A program made the position numbers and the translations under genes. Under the pieces are notes generated by a model. The model had not been told where the DNA came from and ran no database searches. It saw only the letters and a program-made list of their open reading frames with translations. Of a DNA stretch of 64,000 nt, positions 61,458 to 64,000 are shown piece by piece. Within the stretch, counting starts at the first letter, position 1. The number at the start of each line of letters is the position of its first letter. This stretch comes from an uncultured Williamsia sp. (GTDB lineage Bacteria > Actinomycetota > Actinomycetes > Mycobacteriales > Mycobacteriaceae), in assembly GCF_947494875.1 (NCBI RefSeq), contig NZ_CANLWM010000001.1, positions 248,001-312,000 of the forward strand, written 5' to 3'.

Positions 61458-62831
61458 ATGGCGATAGCGACGACGAACCCGGCCACCGGCGAGGTCCTGA
61501 AGGAGTTCGACGCCCTCTCCGACGCGGAGATCGAGGAGAAGCTCGCCCGGGCCGTCGAGGCTTCCCGGGCCCACCGCCGGACGTCGTTCGACGAACGCGC
61601 CGCGGTGCTGCGCGCGGCGGCCGACATCCTCGACGACGAGGTCGACTCGCTCGCCGCGACGATGACCACCGAGATGGGCAAGACGCTGACGGCCGCGAAG
61701 GCCGAGGTGACCAAGTGCGCCACAGGTCTCCGCTACTACGCCGAGCACGCCCCGGGGATGCTGGCCGACGACATCGCCGACGCCGACGCCGTGGACGCGT
61801 CCCGGGCCTTCCACCGGTTCCAGCCCCTCGGGGTGATCCTCGCGGTCATGCCGTGGAACTTCCCGCTGTGGCAGGTGATCCGCTTCGCCGCCCCCGGCCT
61901 GATGGCCGGCAACGTCGGTCTGCTCAAGCACGCGTCGAACGTGCCGCAGACCGCGCTGTACCTCGAAGACCTGTTCCGTCGCGCGGGCCTCGTCGACGGC
62001 GGTTTCCAGACGCTGCTCATCGGGTCGAAGCAGGTCGAGGCGATCCTGACCGACAAGCGCGTGGCCGCGGCCACCCTCACCGGCAGCGAGGGGGCGGGTC
62101 GCTCCATCGGCGAGACGGCGGGCAAGCAGCTCAAGAAAGTCGTACTCGAACTCGGCGGTTCCGACCCGTTCGTCGTCCTCCCCTCGGCCGACCTCGAGAA
62201 GGCCGCGGAGGTCGCCACGACCGCCCGGTGTCAGAACAACGGGCAGTCGTGCATCGCGGCGAAGCGGTTCATCGTCCACACCGACGTCTACGACGAGTTC
62301 GCGCGACTGTTCGTGGAGAACATGGCCGCGCAGAAGGTCGGCGACCCCACCGACGACGACACCGACATCGGCCCGCTCGCCACCGAGCAGGGACGCCAGG
62401 ATGTCGTCGACCTCGTCACCGACGCCACCGGGAAGGGCGCTCGCATCCTCACCGGCGGCGAGGTCCCTGACGGCCCCGGGTGGTTCTACCCGCCCACCGT
62501 CATCGCCGACATCACCACGGAGATGGACATCTACGGCGAAGAGGTCTTCGGGCCCGTCGCGTCGCTCTACCGCGCCGCCGACGCCGACGACGCGTTGCGA
62601 ATCGCCAACGACACCGACTTCGGCCTGGGCTCCAACGTGTGGACAACGGACGCGTCGGAGATCGAGATGTTCGTCGACGGGTTCGAGGCCGGACAGGTGT
62701 TCGTCAACGGCATGACGACGTCGTATCCCGCGATCGCGTTCGGCGGGGTGAAGAACAGTGGGCACGGTCGGGAGCTCACGAAATTCGGTATCCGCGAGTT
62801 CTGTAACGTCAAGACCGTCTGGGTCGCATGA
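61458..62831 (+). CDS. gabD: Succinate-semialdehyde dehydrogenase-type aldehyde dehydrogenase
   Basis: The 457-residue enzyme has the aldehyde dehydrogenase motifs [21 protein letters not shown], the catalytic Glu in [10 protein letters not shown], the nucleophilic Cys in [12 protein letters not shown] and EEVFGPV. The length and ends ([22 protein letters not shown]) match NADP-type succinate-semialdehyde dehydrogenases (GabD1). It would feed succinate to the TCA cycle. Substrate assignment is by family resemblance. Confidence 0.9.
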   Translation: MAIATTNPATGEVLKEFDALSDAEIEEKLARAVEASRAHRRTSFDERAAVLRAAADILDDEVDSLAATMTTEMGKTLTAAKAEVTKCATGLRYYAEHAPGMLADDIADADAVDASRAFHRFQPLGVILAVMPWNFPLWQVIRFAAPGLMAGNVGLLKHASNVPQTALYLEDLFRRAGLVDGGFQTLLIGSKQVEAILTDKRVAAATLTGSEGAGRSIGETAGKQLKKVVLELGGSDPFVVLPSADLEKAAEVATTARCQNNGQSCIAAKRFIVHTDVYDEFARLFVENMAAQKVGDPTDDDTDIGPLATEQGRQDVVDLVTDATGKGARILTGGEVPDGPGWFYPPTVIADITTEMDIYGEEVFGPVASLYRAADADDALRIANDTDFGLGSNVWTTDASEIEMFVDGFEAGQVFVNGMTTSYPAIAFGGVKNSGHGRELTKFGIREFCNVKTVWVA

Positions 62832-62856
62832 TTCTTCGAGAACAGGAGATATGAGC

Positions 62857-63489
62857 ATGTCGCAGAACACGTCCCCGTCGCGGAGGGTGGGCCGACGATC
62901 GTCCGTCCTGGTCGCCCTGCTCAGTGCGGTCGCCGCGGCGATCGGTCTCGTCGTCGGGGCCGGTGGTGCGAGCGCCGCACCCCTGCAACCGATCCCGTCG
63001 CTCGACCTCGCCCGCTACCTCGGGGTCTGGAACCAGGTCGCCGCCATCCCGCAGCCGTTCAACATCGACTGCCTGCGCAACACCCAGGCGCGCTACACGA
63101 AGATCGACGACCGGGACGTCAAGGTCGAGAACAGCTGCACACGCTTCGACGGTGGGCGCCAGGGCATCGTCGGCAACGCCCGCGTCAACGACACCCGGAC
63201 CAACGCCCAACTGCACGTGAGCTTTCCGGGTGTGCCGTTCCAGGACTCGAAGTCGGGTCCGACGAACTACATCGTCACCTACATCGCCCCGGACTACTCG
63301 TGGGCGTTCGTCGGCAGTCCGGAACGACTGTCGGGCTTCATCCTCAAGCGCGACCCGAAGGTCACCAGCGCCCAGTGGAAGCAGATCCGCGACGTCGTGC
63401 GCTCGCGCGGCTACAACGACTGCTTCTTCCTCACGACGCCGATCGACGGGGCGTACCCGAACATCCAGCCGCTCTGCACCGTGCGCTGA
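62857..63489 (+). CDS. Secreted bacterial lipocalin
   Basis: The 210-residue protein has a long signal peptide cleaved after GGASA (about residue 39). The lipocalin domain has the GxW motif in YLGVWNQVAAIPQPF, YIVTYIAPDYSWAFVGSP and a Cys pair (DCLRN with PLCTV). Blc-type lipocalins bind lipids in the envelope. AGGAG eight bases before ATG 62857 favours it over ATG 62851. Confidence 0.9.
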   Translation: MSQNTSPSRRVGRRSSVLVALLSAVAAAIGLVVGAGGASAAPLQPIPSLDLARYLGVWNQVAAIPQPFNIDCLRNTQARYTKIDDRDVKVENSCTRFDGGRQGIVGNARVNDTRTNAQLHVSFPGVPFQDSKSGPTNYIVTYIAPDYSWAFVGSPERLSGFILKRDPKVTSAQWKQIRDVVRSRGYNDCFFLTTPIDGAYPNIQPLCTVR

Positions 63490-63511
63490 CGCGATCGGCG
63501 AGCACGCCTCG

Positions 63512-63544
63512 ACCGCCCGTCCGGACCTCGTCCGGGCGGGCGGT
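63512..63544. terminator. Bidirectional terminator hairpin
   Basis: ACCGCCCGTCCGGAC (63512-63526) pairs with GTCCGGGCGGGCGGT (63530-63544) with one mismatch, between the lipocalin gene and the convergent aldo/keto reductase. Confidence 0.75.
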
Positions 63545-63551
63545 TCGTCGT

Positions 63552-64000
63552 TCACGACGCGAGAGCGTCAAGACGCTGCCGCGCGGCGGAGCTCAGGACC
63601 ACCTGCGCGGCAGCCGTGTTCGACCGCAGGTGTGCCGCGTCCGCCGTGCCCGGGATGAGGCGGGTCACCGGCGAATGTCCTGACAACCAGGCGAGTCCGA
63701 CCTGCGCCGGTGTCGCACCGACCTCGTCGGCGACCTCCCGGACGACGGGGTGTTCCACGACCGACGCCATCCGGCCGGCCGCACCACCCAGCGGGAAATA
63801 CGGCACCCAGGCGAGCCCCGACGTCTCGCACAGCGCGACCTGCTCCTCGTCGGCGCGGGCGAGCAGGTTGTAGGCGTTCTGGACGCACACGATCCCGGCG
63901 GACAGGGCGCGTCGCACACCGTCGGTGGTCACACCGCTGATCCCGATCGACCCGATCGCCCCGCGCTCGCGCAGGTCGATCAGAGCCGCCAACTGGTCGT
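63552..64000 (-). CDS. Aldo/keto reductase (partial, N-terminus beyond right edge)
   Basis: The 149 residues seen are the C-terminal part of an aldo/keto reductase: IGSIGISGV, VQNAYNLL, YFPLGGAAG, ATPAQVGLAWL and VTRLIPGTADAAHLRSN, which forms the NADP-binding end. The catalytic Asp-Tyr-Lys-His part lies outside the window. The reading frame is open to the edge. Confidence 0.85.
   Translation of the reverse strand, partial: DQLAALIDLRERGAIGSIGISGVTTDGVRRALSAGIVCVQNAYNLLARADEEQVALCETSGLAWVPYFPLGGAAGRMASVVEHPVVREVADEVGATPAQVGLAWLSGHSPVTRLIPGTADAAHLRSNTAAAQVVLSSAARQRLDALAS

Overview
The window is uniformly GC-rich (roughly two-thirds G+C), densely coded and rich in GTG starts. It carries a Pol-PE-Lig type LigD, a SigK/RskA locus with an MPT70/MPT83-like fasciclin lipoprotein, a KstR-type steroid operator, a DUF5313 protein, a secreted class I cholesterol oxidase and a three-gene proton-translocating transhydrogenase. 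Together these point to a mycolate actinobacterium of the Mycobacteriales (Gordonia, Williamsia or Rhodococcus-like). I cannot fix the genus. I see no rRNA, tRNA, insertion sequence, prophage or CRISPR array, and no gene-free stretch longer than about 300 bases.

Layout. 1-3 kb: a SulP anion transporter cut by the left edge, a PAP2 phosphatase and an ArsP-like permease. 3-7 kb: a light-energy module made of a DTE-type proton-pumping rhodopsin and a Brp/Blh beta-carotene dioxygenase in one operon. Opposite it lies an unusual fusion of a MarR DNA-binding domain to a SpoIIE/PP2C phosphatase, with a 27-bp dyad on the rhodopsin promoter. 7-14.5 kb: two two-component systems, a His/Met-rich DUF305 lipoprotein, DUF2231, SnoaL-like and hemerythrin proteins and a LuxR regulator. 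14.5-26 kb: LigD with a metallophosphoesterase, a DUF222/HNH protein, an MFS pump with an HxlR regulator, DUF2252, a VOC protein, a ClC channel and a Rieske lipoprotein. 26-30 kb: pntAA-pntAB-pntB and an OhrR-like regulator. 30-34 kb: molybdopterin oxidoreductase-sigK-rskA, with a divergent fasciclin lipoprotein; both units carry SigK-like promoters.

34-36 kb: an FAD dehydrogenase under a perfect KstR box. 36-40 kb: an Asp23/AmaP envelope-stress cluster with its own ECF sigma factor and four Asp23-like paralogues. 40-43 kb: csoR-copZ-copA copper efflux with two CsoR boxes. 43-49 kb: PhyH oxygenase, TetR, secreted cholesterol oxidase, secreted lipase and a UGT-like glycosyltransferase. 50-54 kb: FadE, a hydrolase, a 21-bp tandem repeat block and nadB. 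54-61 kb: a tightly overlapping operon of a metal-ligand-less AurF paralogue, an intact AurF-like diiron oxygenase, an SDR and a ferredoxin-type reductase, followed by DUF4873, a PhoD-like phosphatase and a third AurF-like gene. 61-64 kb: an aldehyde dehydrogenase, a lipocalin and a partial aldo/keto reductase.

How it works together. Much of the window deals with membrane energy (rhodopsin, transhydrogenase), envelope and redox stress (SigK, Asp23, OhrR, Cop) and steroid or lipid oxidation (cholesterol oxidase, KstR target, FadE, AurF operon). Many monocistronic or first genes have a -10-like hexamer ending 6-7 bases before the start codon. This suggests leaderless transcription and helps to choose starts. 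The two most novel items are the MarR-SpoIIE fusion facing the rhodopsin operon, and the AurF operon whose first gene encodes a pseudoenzyme.
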